DNA of 61,059 nt, taken from the NCBI GenBank assembly GCA_037447605.1, contig CM074818.1, forward strand, positions 853,781 through 914,839, written 5' to 3'. A program made the position numbers and the translations under genes. The number at the start of each line of letters is the position of its first letter. The first letter of the stretch is position 1. A model generated the notes under the pieces. It saw only the letters and a program-made list of their open reading frames with translations, was not told the origin of the DNA and did not search any database. Source of the DNA: Zygnema circumcarinatum (taxonomy: Eukaryota; Streptophyta; Zygnematophyceae; Zygnematales; Zygnemataceae). Below, in pieces: positions 13,529 to 24,297 of this stretch.

Positions 13529-13762
13529 AGGGAGGGAGGGAGGGAGAGGGTGAGGGAGAGGGAGGGAGGGGGAGTGGGAGGAAGAGGGAGAGGAAGAGGG
13601 AGAGGGAAGGAGGGAAAGTGAGGGAGAGTGAGGGAGAGTGAGGGAGAGGAGAGAGGTGAGGAGATAGGGAAAGAGGAGAGGGAGCGGGAGGGAGGGGGAG
13701 GGAGAGGGTTCGCAGGGATTCAAGGACTTCAGCTTTCGGGTTTTGAGCGGGTTCCAGGGACG
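10632..13762. other. Intergenic region with AACCATTGG cluster; no gene seen
   Basis: The first part is the profilin 3' region. 11466-11502 is a GA microsatellite and 11960-12080 is CT rich. 12330-13030 is packed with AACCATTG(G)/CCAATGGTT words. 13225-13290 has repeated CGTACGG/CCGTACAG words and 13303 carries GCCACGTGGC. From 13440 to 13720 GA repeats lead into the xylosyltransferase leader. No convincing coding frame. Confidence 0.65.
12330..13030. repeat. Cluster of AACCATTGG / CCAATGGTT inverted words
   Basis: More than ten copies of the CCATTGG or CCAATGG core in both orientations in 700 bp, often adjacent and therefore forming short palindromes. A second, shorter cluster of the same words lies at 18,760-18,900. 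It is too degenerate to define a unit length. Possibly relics of a mobile element or satellite; there is no coding capacity. Confidence 0.6.
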
Positions 13763-16040
13763 ATGGTGCCACGTGTCGTGGTGGCATTGGCGGTGGTGCT
13801 CTTGGTCGTGAGGGGCCTCGGAGGGCGAGTGCCGACGGGCGACCAATTGGATCGGTGAGGTTTTTGGGTGCCTTTGAGGGGGGGAGGAGGGCTGCGATGT
13901 GAAGGGAGAGGGAGAGGGAGGGGGAGAGGGAGAGGGAGCATAAATCATTTGAATCTGGTGAACCTGGAAGGTGGGGGCGAGGGAGGGTGAGAGGCAGGGA
14001 AGAGAGGAGAGGGGGTGGAGTTGGGAGTGGTAGTGAAAGTGAGGCATAGGGAGAAAGGAAGGAAAAGAGACAGAGGGAGGATTTTGATAAAGAGTAGAAA
14101 AGAGAAGAAATACAGAGAGAGAGAAGGGGAGGAGAGAGATAGGGAGACGACAGAGAGGATGGAGAGAGAGAGAGGGGGTTGAGAGCGGGCGGAAAGAAAA
14201 AGGTGGGAGAGAAAGTGGAAGAGATCGCATTGGACAACTTCAGGAGTTTATTTCTCATGTTATCTATGTACGTAATATATTTGAAAATATATTTTCTCTG
14301 GTTTGCATCCATGAGCCAGCTACTTTTTAAACCAGAGTGAGCCAGCAACTCGGTGAAAGAAACTTTCAAAGCTTGCTATCCAAGTTTCTATACGCCACAT
14401 TCCATTTGTAGATTCGTAGATTAGGAATGGATTTCTTACTCCCTCTCGCTCTTGCCCTCCCTCCCCGCTCTCCTTCCCCGTCCTCCCTCACTTCCCCACT
14501 CCACCCCTCCCCACTGCCCCTCGCTCGGCTTGCCCCGCTTCCCTTCGCCTCTCTCATCTCCCTCTTGCTCTCCCCCACTCCCTCTCACCTCCTTCTCACC
14601 TCCCTCTCCCTCTCTCCTCCCTCTCTCACTCCCTCTTTCATCCCGCTCTTTCTCTCCATCTCGACCTCGCTTGCCCTCTTCCTCTCCCTCCCCTTTCCCC
14701 TACCCCTCCACCTCCCTCATTCTCTCCTTGTCCTTCTCCCTTTCCCCTACCATTTCCCCTCTCTCTCTCTCCCACTCCCCCTGCCTCCACCTCCATCTTG
14801 CCTCCTTCCCTCCCTCTCCCTCTCTCGTTTCCCACTCCCTCTTCCTTTTCCCTCTCTCCCTGTCGTTTTCCCCCTCTCTCTCTCTCACTCTCCCTCTCTC
14901 TGTCATTCTCCCTCTCACTCTCGCTTTCCCACTTCCTCCCTGTCTCCCCCTCGCATACCCATCCCCCTTCCTGCCCCTCTGCCCCTCCCTCTCCTCTATC
15001 CCTCGCTCTCGCTCTCGCTCTCCCTCTCACTTATCCTTCTCCACCCTCTCTCTCGCTTTCCCTCTCCCCCTCCAACTACCCCTTCCCCCTCCCGCTCCCT
15101 TCCCCCTCTCTCTGCCTCTCTCTCTCCCTCGCCCTCATTAATTGAGTTGTGGTTTCTCTACTTCCTTGTTCACCCTCTCTGCCTTTTCAGGCCCACTGTG
15201 CGCAAACTTGCACTTTTTAAAAGTGTCTCATCGCCAGAGGCAGTTCCCGGAATCGGTACATCTCAGATCTTTGACTAAATCATGCCATGCTTTCAGTTAC
15301 GCTTCTTGTCTCGCATTGAACCATTCGATTTTTATGAATGCTATTTACGAAATTTAATCATTAACATTTCTCAAAGTTCTTCAACAGTGAAACAGTGGCC
15401 CAAAACGGAGGGCTACCCTTCATGGAACCGCACAACGCCGCCGGAAACAGGCAGCTGCGAAACCGTTTGGGGCAACGGATTTTCCGAATTCATCGCCGTA
15501 CATGGAACGCCTAAGAAATCCTCTTATCCATCTTACTCTTCCTCCTCCCACACCCCCATACAAGAAGAAAAGCCCATTACATGGGAACTTTCCGACCCAA
15601 AAAACATCAACGAAGGGAGAAAAGATAATGCTCGATCTACTGAAGCCGAAAATGTGAGTGATAGCTCCAAAGTAGAGGTAGCCCCAGGGTGGATAGAATG
15701 TAGGAGAAACCCTACTTTGAGGACATCTATATGTGAAGGGCATGGCATGGTGATGCATCCCCACATGGTAGCCATGGCCATGGGGGGAGAGGAGGTAGAG
15801 GCAGTCTTGGGGAGGACAGATGAGGAGGAGTGGCCCGAGATAGTTCCTGGAAGCTTCCAGGTCATGGGAGGAGGAAGAGGAAGAGGAGAGGGAGAGGGAG
15901 AGGGAGAGAGGGAGCTCGTATCGGCGGAGATGAGAGACCGGCTTTATCCTTCCGCTGTCAATGGGAAGAAGAGAATAGCGTTCTGGCAACACCTTCTGGG
16001 GGGGCTGCAGGAGACTCCTTCAGTGACATGTGCAACGGTA

Positions 16041-16110
<70 letters not shown>

Positions 16111-18087
16111 ACTGCCTGCCTCTCTTCCTCTCTCCCACTGTCTCTTTCTCTCTTTCCATCTCTCTCTTTCTCCCTCTATCCCCCCTTTCCCTTCTCACCT
16201 CTCGACCTCTGTGTCGTCATTGCCACCCTAAGGCTTTGCCTCTTTCGCTCTTCTTCACTTTCTCTGTGTCCCTGTCGGTTACCTTCCACGCTCTTTCCCT
16301 CTCGTCCTCCTTCCCCTCTCCCTTCTTCTCCCAGAAGCCCCCATCGCTCCCCCTTCCCCCTCTCTCTCTCCTTCCTCCCTCCCTTCCCCGTCTCCCTCCC
16401 ACTCCCTCTCCTCCTCCCACTCCCACAGTCCCAGAAGCCCTGAACCGTGTCTCTCCCTCTCCCTCTCCGTCTCCCTCTCCCTCTCCCTCTCCCTCTCCCT
16501 CTCCGTCTCCCTCTCCCTCTCCCTCTCCCTCTCCCTCTCCCTCTCCCTCTCCCAGGTGTTCCCTGACCCCGTCCTCCTCGTGTCTCGCTTCGAGTACGTG
16601 AACGTGTACCACACTCTCACCGATTGGGAGGCCGCCCTCCGCACCGCCAAACTGCTCGCCCTCCCCCGCCCGCCCGGACTGCTCCTCCTCGACGGCCACG
16701 CCAAGGTAAGGGGGGGGTTAACCATGGCGGTGGTTAACCATTTGGTTGGTCATCATTGACTTGACTCGGCTTTATGACTATGTATGACTCGTCACAGTAA
16801 CATCATAAACCCTAAAAACCACCAAACTTACCAAAGCTCTGAAACAACAACAACACTCACCGTCCCTTAAGCTTGTAACCTTCCTGCCCTCCCCTCCTCC
16901 TTTTAACCTTCCACCCACCTTCCCTTTGACATTAAATCTTTAACTCTTAATCCTGAACCCCCCCCCCCCCCCCCCCNNNNNNNNNNCCCCCCCCCCCCCC
17001 CCCCCCCCCCCCCTCTTCTAATTTCCCCTCTTCTGTGCAGGGTGTGCTTGACCCGACTTGGCACACCCTATTCAATGGAGTTCACTTTGCAAAGCATCTC
17101 CCCGGGCCGGTCTGCTTCCATCACCTTATTATGGTCCCCTTCGGCTACTCTTCGCCCATTTTTCAAACGCACAAAAAGTGGTTGGGACCGCTCATTGAAT
17201 GTAAAGCGGGGATTACTGAAACGGAACGGAAACAGAAACTGAAAAGGAACGCTGTCACGCTGTGGCGCAGCCACGTGTCGACTAAAGAGAGGTGGGAAAC
17301 TTCGAGGTCGTTGGAGTTGACGGAAACCTTTGTTCGCTCTTTTGGGATCGACAAGGAGGGTCCCTCGTATCGAGATATGTTCGATAAGTGGACTGTGAAA
17401 GGGATGAGAGGGGTGAGGGAGATGAGTCTCCCGCTACAAGCAGGTTCTATGCGAATTCTGTTCGTTCGGCGAGAGTATTTTTTGGCTCATCCAAGAAGTA
17501 AAAATGGGCCTGTTTCGAGAATTAATGAAGAGAGTCTTTACGAGGCTTTGAAGGAGTGGGCGAGAGAGAGAGCGGGTGTGGTAGACTTTAAGGAGTTGGA
17601 GGAGGAGGAGATAAGAACGAGGGACCCCAGAGCGCTCGCGAGAGCTGTGAGAGAGGGAGAGAGAGAGAGCGTGGGAGGGAGGCAGGGAGGAGAGAGCATG
17701 GAGGAGGGCAGCAGCAGGAGACAGCTTCTGAGAGAGAGAAAAGAAGCGAGTAAGAGAGTTTCAGGAGCAGGTGGGAGAGGTGAACCACGAGCCTATGTTA
17801 TCAATGGTAATCTCGCTCACATGCCTTTCTATGAGCAGGTGGAGATGGCCTACAGGGTCGATGTATGGCTGGGCGTACATGGAGCAGGTTTGACTCACTT
17901 ACAGTTCTGTCGGCCCGGAACGCATGTAATTGAGATTCAAGCAGGGCCCAAAGACACTCAATATGAGCTCTTAGCTCGAGTGAGGGGGCTGCCCTACCAT
18001 AGGGTTGTGACAAGGAAGGAAGTGGAGGCATGGAAAGTGCTCGACTTGTTGGAAAAAATAGCAGGGAATGCATTTGGGCGGTCGTGA
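13763..18087 (+). CDS. XYLT: Beta-1,2-xylosyltransferase (GT61), N-glycan type
   Basis: Golgi type II membrane enzyme that adds beta-1,2-xylose to the core mannose of plant N-glycans. Exons are 13763-13854, 15191-15255, 15388-16037, 16556-16705 and 17041-18087. Phases join to 667 residues, longer than the roughly 530 usual in Arabidopsis. A short hydrophobic anchor covers residues 4-16. GT61 signatures follow: [32 protein letters not shown] and LLLLDGH at about 286-317, [22 protein letters not shown] and, near 597-604, GVHGAGLTH. The extra length is largely charged low-complexity sequence: [14 protein letters not shown] in exon 3 and an Arg/Glu/Gly-rich stretch at about 493-569, both looking like GA-repeat DNA expanded inside the frame. 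The related EOGT family was considered, but the [11 protein letters not shown] and NGNLAHM blocks fit XylT better. Activity is not proven. Confidence 0.82.
16455..16555 (+). repeat. (CTCCCT)n tract ending at the XYLT exon 4 acceptor
   Basis: Hexamer repeat that also serves as the polypyrimidine tract of the intron 3 acceptor (CCCAG at 16551-16555). A pure CT run lies upstream at about 16040-16106 in the same intron. Confidence 0.85.
16958..17013. other. C homopolymer with an assembly gap of 10 N
   Basis: Nineteen C, then N at 16977-16986, then 27 C, all in XYLT intron 4. The gap size is nominal. No exon appears to be lost, because the flanking exons join in phase and in homology. Confidence 0.97.
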
Positions 18088-19289
18088 GTTCGAGTCTTGG
18101 GGTGGTCGGAATTTCGTACATTGTTGCGGTTGGTGGCTCGCCCTCTCTCAAGCTCTGTGTAATGATAGCATGACTCGAGTTTTTGGTTTTGAAGGCGGGG
18201 GGGGAGAGAGGGAGAGAGTGAGTGAGTCAAGGGTGTGACAGTTGTAGATGTACAAAAGTGCTTGGGAGTAAAGGGAAGAGGGGCATGGATGTCACGATGG
18301 CGATGATGCCATCAAATGTACATGCGATAAGCAGCATGGGGAACCACGAGGGACTGGTCGCAAAAAAACTTTGTGACTATGTGATTCATACTCCATGATC
18401 TATCCTTTGGGTCCAAGTTTTTGGATGCTCAATCGCGCGCATCGCAGCCGTCCATTAGCACGTCACATAGCGTTCGATTACCAACGAACAATTAGGGTTT
18501 TGTAACTTGTATTTGGGCGAACAGGATTGGTTGGTTCGTACTGTGTAACATGGGAGTTTGTGGGGGAGGGGGGGTCGATGTTGATCAAGGATTGCTATCT
18601 CATCAGCTTCAAGGCTGGTTTGTTCAAGCACATTGTACTTTGTCCTATCTTGCTTCTGTCTATTCTACTACATATTAAGACTTTCAATTGGTTATGAGGG
18701 TTACTCATAATCACAGAGCTGCGATATGAATTGCATTCCGAGCTGTCAGACCGTTGGATGACCGATCAGAATGGTGGCGAACCATTGATTCGCAACCCGT
18801 TGTCAAATGTTGCAACCATTGGCTTCAAATGGGAACCAACCATTGGCCCTTCCAGCCACTACCATCCAACGGCTGTCCAATGGTTGCCGATCCCACGGTT
18901 TAAGAAGTGCACTGCTCGCTTTCACACGTAGAACAGGTGCGTAAATGGACTGGTGTCAGTAAAACAAGCTCGCTCACGGCGCTACGCGACACGACATCGC
19001 TCGTGTGCATCAGCTTCGAAGGTCCCAACTTGTTGGACAATGTTGATATTGCTGCGCAGCTCTAGGGACGTGTGCCCAATGTTGTACAGTGTTCGGCTGT
19101 ACTCCATGTTTGCATGTTCAAGAGGTGGACTGTTGCATAGGACTAGGTCTACTTAATCGAGGTCGTAGGTTTACGTTTGTACGGACGATGTGCACGTGGA
19201 GCCATGTGATTGGTTTGAAACTCACGTCGCGACAAAACATTTTCCACTGGACTTTAGCGAGCGCGCACTTGCGGAGATGCGACGCAGGA

Positions 19290-19405
19290 TTCAGCGACAC
19301 GTGGCGAGACGTGGACGCCACCACGTCACGTCCACGACGTCGACGACGTCCGACGTCGTTTCGTCGTCACGTCACGTCCGTCGTCTTGTCACGTTGGACG
19401 TACAA
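19290..19405. promoter_or_regulatory. ACGT-dense patch
   Basis: About eleven ACGT cores within roughly 110 bp, including CACGTGGC, CACGTCACGTC twice and repeated GACGTC palindromes. Such cores are bZIP targets, but no gene starts nearby (the next is 1.5 kb downstream), so this may instead be a decayed tandem repeat. Confidence 0.4.
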
Positions 19406-19657
19406 GTACGGACCGCAACTGGATCGGAACTGTGCCACGGGCACGCTTAACTGCGGATTCATGTGCAGTGAATCTAAGGCCCAAACGAGTACAGTACTGT
19501 ACTGTACTCCGAAATGACAAACGATTGTCGTAATCCAGACGACACATCGGCAGGCCTCTTCTGTTTCTTTCGGCTTAAGATAGGGGACTGTCCCCTAACT
19601 TGGTTTTGTAAAAACACGTAAATATGGATTGTACGGACGAAACCGTGCACGTACGGA

Positions 19658-19837
19658 CGAGAATTTTGTGGAGATCTTGCTTCATCATTTCCCAACACTG
19701 CTACCGTCGAGTCTGATTTTTCAGTAATTGGATGGGAGAAAGACGAGTTTCGAAAGAGGTTGACAGACTTTTCATTGGAAGGCATTCTTCACTGCAAACA
19801 GTTTGATAGTTTGACCGCTCTTCGAGGGTCTCTTTGA
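19658..19837 (+). pseudogene. hAT-like transposase C-terminal fragment
   Basis: An open frame of 59 codons contains ATVESDFSVIGWEKDEFRKR followed by LTDFSLEGILHCKQFDSL and a stop. This resembles the conserved C-terminal (dimerisation) block of hAT-type transposases. No upstream transposase domain, terminal inverted repeats or target duplications could be found, so it is a relic. The assignment rests on one motif from memory. Confidence 0.45.
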
Positions 19838-20860
19838 GTAGTTTGCATCACTTCTATAGCTGTCTTGTTCAGCCTAAAACTCCTAAGGGAGTGGGACCAT
19901 TTTTCATTTCATTTCTAATTTTAGTTCCTATTTCAGTTTTTCTTTTGTGACTACACCTAGAATTTCAGAGGTTATGATTTGGAATAGAGTTTTCGTGAGG
20001 AAATTTCAAGACTATGATGGATTCTAAAGTGATATTTGGAGTAATTAATGATGGATGGAAAAGGAAATAGAGAGCTTAGGATTGGATCTACAAAGTTTCA
20101 GTGCAATTGGGTTTTTGAATAAGCAACTATATGTTGTGATTGCCAAATGCACAGTTGTTCTAATAGATTGGTAAAATTTACCAATCTATAAGAGTCGAAA
20201 AGGTTGCACCAGTTTCTAAAGCCGTGTTGTTATACCAACAAGTAAAGTTCATATACATCATTGTTATCGTGGTTGCAAATGCAATTCATTTCCTTTTTGT
20301 TTTTAACCAAAAAAATGTTTTTTTGGGGCTTGTGTGGTATTTAAGTTGAAATCACGTAAACTAATCTCAAAATCTTACATAAATAAGCTATTTACGATAT
20401 TTAGGGGATCTCCCCTATTTGAAGAGGCCTGACATCGCACGTTCAGTTTACCGGCGTTGACTGGATTGATCGGGCTTGACCGGGGTTGACGGCGTTGACT
20501 CTTTGACAGCCCCGCGAGGCAGGTCGTCGTGTGCGACGCGTTACCGCCTTACCGGTACCTTCAGGGAAGCGTTTTGTCCACGTAGCTGCCAAGTAAAGTC
20601 AACCGACCAATCGCATGACGCCACCTGTCCATCGAGCTCACCTCGGCGACGCGCGCGCTGTTGAGGCCACGTGGTAGTCCAGCTGGACGGTCAACGCCTC
20701 TCTCGCCTCCTCTATTCTCCCTTTTTCCCTCCTCCCTCTCCCTCCCTCTCCTTCCCCCTTTCCGCCTCGCTTCCTCTCTCCCCCTCCCCCTCCCACCCTC
20801 CCACATTTCCCTCCCACATTCCCACTTCCCTCTCCCTCCCTCCCTCCCTCTCTCCCCCAA

Positions 20861-22558
20861 ATGGGCGGCTCCCTGAGTGGCCAGAAGCTCGCCGAAGTCC
20901 ACGACGCGAAGGACCTCCAGTTCGCCGTCGACCCCCTCCCACGTGCGGTCCACCAGCCCAAGCCCCCGCGTGTGGGCCCCACCCCCGCCCCTCCCCCTCC
21001 CCTTCCCCCTCCCACCGCCGCCGTCATCTTCCTCCACGGCCTCGGGGACACCCCCGAGGGCGACTACGCCAAGGAGTTCCGGCGCCACGTGGCGCCCAAT
21101 CCGGGCTCGGGGCACATCAAATGGCTGGCCCCCGCGGCTCCGAGGCAGCCTGTGACCGGCCATGGCGGGCAGGTGCTCCCGTCATGGTTCGACATTCTGG
21201 AGTTTCCCATTCGCGTGGAGGGGCGGAGGAGCCGTTCGCAGGATGTGATGGCGGCGGTGAAGGGAGTGCACGCTCTCATAGAGAGCTGCGAGGCGGAGGG
21301 CATCGACTCAAGGCGAGTTCTCCTTGTGGGGCTCAGTCAGGGCGGGGCCACCGCGCTCGTCAGCGCTCTCACGTACCCTAAGCCTCTCGCAGGCTTAGCG
21401 GTTCTATGGGGGTGGAATCCGTTGCGGGACAAGGCACTGGAGCGGGCGATCCATGCGCAAGCGCGGAGCCTGAAGATGATTTGGAGCCATGGAATGGCGG
21501 ACCCTGTTGTGAAGTATAACAATGCAGTGGCAAGTGTGAGATTGTTAGAGCGGCTCGGGGTCGCATGTGAGCTCCACAGCTATCCTGAGGAGGCGCATCG
21601 CCCGCACAAGCAGGAGTTTGCCATGCTCAGCATGTGGGCTCGCGAACGGATTCCGCCCATAGAACCCAAGTATTGGGCCAGCCAGCGTCTGCAGGAGGAG
21701 CAGAGAGAGGGCTTTCAGAAGAGGGAGACCGACGGGTGGGAGTCATCTTCGAGCGACGAGGATTCAAAGAAGCCTACCGCGGCTATAATATGGCTGCATT
21801 CGATTGGGGAAAAGGCTTGGGGAGGCGTCTCTTCAAACTTCAACCTGCATATCATGAATCTTGGAGGAGGCATGGAGCATGTGAAGTGGGTAGCGCCCAG
21901 TGCCCCAGTGCAGGCGGTCACATGCGACTCCGCCGTAGAAATGCCCTCGTGGTTTGACTTTTGGGAGGTTCCTGTGAAGGTCACATCACCGAAAAGTCGC
22001 AAAGAAGACGTGTTCAGAGCAGTGAAAATAATTCACTCTCTGATTGACAAATGTGAAGAGAAGGGAATCAGCTCAAGGCGAGTCGTCCTTGTGGGAGTTG
22101 GTCAGGGCGGGGCGGCAGCCCTAGTCAGCGCGGTTACATGTGAGAAGCCGCTCGGCGGAGCAGCTGTTCTATGGGGATGGAATCCGTTGGAGAGACGGGA
22201 GCTTATGGAAGCTGCTAAAGGGAGGGCCAAGGGGCTGGAGGTCCTTTGGAGCCATGGAATGGCTGACGCTGTTGTGGAGTACGAGAACGCAGGAGAAGGG
22301 TGCCTGACTTTGAAAGAAGTGGGCGCCAACGTTGAGCTTGTTGGGTATGAGCATGAAACGCATAATCCCCATCGAGCGGAGATGGAGGTGTTGCGGCTTT
22401 GGCTGAAGCGACAACTTCCTGAAGTAGGGAAGGAAACCACGAGGAAAAACTCGAGGGAGGAGGGGCCCTTGAGTGCCATCAAGAAAGCTTGGTGTATGGG
22501 CAGGGATAGTGCTATGTATAGGAGTGTAGAGAGCAGGCGAGGAATGAGCGTGGAGTGA
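20861..22558 (+). CDS. Tandem acyl-protein-thioesterase / carboxylesterase-like protein with one inactive domain
   Basis: Single exon, 565 residues. Two alpha/beta-hydrolase domains of the phospholipase/carboxylesterase (APT1/LYPLA) family lie at about 52-266 and 306-520. Single-domain relatives of about 220-250 residues remove palmitate from proteins. Domain 1 has LHGLGD, GLSQGG with nucleophile Ser159, Asp214 in MADPVV and His246. Domain 2 keeps LHSIGE, Asp469 and His501, but the elbow reads GVGQGG, with Gly414 where serine is required, so it should be catalytically dead. The N-terminus MGGSLS fits an N-myristoylation signal, which would place it on membranes. A Ser/Asp/Glu-rich linker runs at 290-302. 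A Pro-rich stretch at 33-51 precedes domain 1. The lack of introns is unlike its neighbours. The substrate is unknown. Confidence 0.85.
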   Translation: MGGSLSGQKLAEVHDAKDLQFAVDPLPRAVHQPKPPRVGPTPAPPPPLPPPTAAVIFLHGLGDTPEGDYAKEFRRHVAPNPGSGHIKWLAPAAPRQPVTGHGGQVLPSWFDILEFPIRVEGRRSRSQDVMAAVKGVHALIESCEAEGIDSRRVLLVGLSQGGATALVSALTYPKPLAGLAVLWGWNPLRDKALERAIHAQARSLKMIWSHGMADPVVKYNNAVASVRLLERLGVACELHSYPEEAHRPHKQEFAMLSMWARERIPPIEPKYWASQRLQEEQREGFQKRETDGWESSSSDEDSKKPTAAIIWLHSIGEKAWGGVSSNFNLHIMNLGGGMEHVKWVAPSAPVQAVTCDSAVEMPSWFDFWEVPVKVTSPKSRKEDVFRAVKIIHSLIDKCEEKGISSRRVVLVGVGQGGAAALVSAVTCEKPLGGAAVLWGWNPLERRELMEAAKGRAKGLEVLWSHGMADAVVEYENAGEGCLTLKEVGANVELVGYEHETHNPHRAEMEVLRLWLKRQLPEVGKETTRKNSREEGPLSAIKKAWCMGRDSAMYRSVESRRGMSVE

Positions 22559-23641
22559 GCGTTCTTGCACGATCATGGCCGGCCAAGTCATAAGCAGATC
22601 CGGGCTTACGGTTTAGCATTGTCTTATTCTTCTCTTAGTAGGGGAAGGCGATGGGATATGGGCCACCTGGTTTATAAGTGGAGGGAATTTCGGTCTCTGT
22701 GATCGCATGTAGACATTGTTTCGTTTCTACAAAATAAATTCAAAATGACCGTCGTTTCAATGTAAACGATACTCGTGTTGTGCTATGAGCCACCACTCGC
22801 ACATTGCATTGAAATGATGATGATGGTGATGATGACCACATGATCATGTTGTTGCTGTTGTTGTTGCATGTCATGTTGTTGTTGATGCCAAGTACGATGG
22901 AGCCCGCACATGTCCATCAAACAGGGAAAGAAAACGAAAAAAACAGTTATGAGGATGTGAGGTTTTAGAATGAAGAGTTTCGGGTTTAGGGTAGAAGGGT
23001 TGATGGTTTAGGGTTAAGGGTTCGGGTTGGAGTATGGGGGCTAGCCTTTGGTGGTTTAGGGCTTAGGAATAGGCTCTAGGGTATAGATTTGGATTTCGAA
23101 TTGAGGGAGTCAGGCTTGGAAGCCAGGGTTTTGTTGGAGATGCATCCACGGATCTCCCTCGTGCCGTGTCTCCTCCACCTCATTCTCCAGTCTCAGACAT
23201 CTCAGACATCAGTGAAGCTCAACAGATTGGAGACATCACCGGCGTGCAAGGGCCAGATCGTCGGTGAAGGGGACACCGTGCCCCTTCACCGTTTCCAGTC
23301 CCCTCCTACGGCCCTTAGCCGTTTCCGGCTGCCGTCTGGGCCGCGGCCGCGCAGCCGTCCTCACTGCCGTCCGCGCTCCCGTCCGAGCGCCTGCTCAAAC
23401 TTGTCCCGCGTCCGTACATCGTTTCGTCACGTCACGGTCCCGGAACTTGTCACGTCCCGTGCTGTCGCGAACCAGCCTTGTCGCTTCAAGTGCCGCGCCC
23501 TGTCCTTTGACTTCTAGGGAGTCTATGTCCCAACAACGTTGTACAGTCTCTAGTGCCGTACAACATTCCCCCTCTTGGGGCCTAGGCTCTGAAACAGGAG
23601 GAGATTGTTCCTCCACATGATTGGCCGTTGACTCCCTCCGT

Positions 23642-24297
23642 TCAGCATATCGGGACCTCCGGGTCTGTCGCAAGGGTCTCCAGACCGCTGTACGACAAGT
23701 GTCCAAGGCGGCGGTGAAGCTGGAATCCAAAACTCGCCTGAGTGCGATCACGCGTGCCCTCCAGGGTCGTGTGATGGCCCCTCCTGGTCACGTCACGGCA
23801 TGCAGGACCGGCGCGCTTTGCAAGAGCGCTGGCGCCGTCCGATGCCGTGTGGTCGCGCGGGCCGTCCGTGGCAGGCGCCACTTCGGGCCGCTGCGCTGTC
23901 GGTAGCGCGCGCAGTTCCACCGCCTTCGCCCGTGCCGTCCTCGGCACGTGCGGCTGCTACTGACTCACGTATCGCTGGTCGCCAGTCTTAGTGAAAGCCG
24001 CCCCTCTGAGTCCCTCTATACAAAAGCATTTTCTGGCCTTCCTATGCACTATTTTGCAGATGTTCTGCCTGAAATTCCCCTCGTATCCACTCTCGCAGAT
24101 TTGGCTAACCGAAAATAAGTTGTTTTTAAGGGTTGGGGTGTGCAAGACACTACCGATTCTGATCTGGGAAGCTGTCCCTTCTCCAATGGGCGACAGCTGG
24201 ACGATGCCTCCTTGTGTGACGGCAACGTGGTCTCCGGTTGCTGAAATCACTGAGCGTGACTCATCCAACAACTGCATTTCTGCGAAAAGAGACTTGT
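23642..24297 (-). pseudogene. Ty1/Copia retrotransposon pol fragment
   Basis: On the minus strand one frame reads DKSLFAEMQLLDESRSVISA, then a VLHTPTLKNNLFSVSQICESGYE block, then, after an in-frame TAG at 23957-23959, LHRRLGHLSYSGLETLA. These are the post-protease region and the GAG-pre-integrase zinc motif start of Copia pol. Integrase and reverse transcriptase are missing and I find no LTRs. A stop also lies just upstream. It is a dead fragment. Confidence 0.75.

Larger units (their letters stand above)
18088..20860. other. Intergenic region with repeat clusters and a transposase relic
   Basis: 18,760-18,900: second AACCATTGG cluster. 19,290-19,405: ACGT-dense patch. 19,480-19,700: several GTACGG words and a CAGTACTGTACTG palindrome. 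19,658-19,837: hAT-like fragment. 19,840-20,440: AT-rich sequence with nothing recognisable. 20,700-20,860: CT-rich leader before the thioesterase-like gene. Confidence 0.65.

Noticed and set aside
13338-14369. 343-residue minus-strand frame
   Set aside because: Complement of GA repeats around XYLT exon 1; composition is repeat only.
14427-15145. Long Ser/Pro/Leu frames
   Set aside because: CT-rich intron 1 of the xylosyltransferase gene; no conserved motif.
19474-19785. 103-residue minus-strand frame
   Set aside because: It runs antisense to the hAT-like block, which gives the better match.
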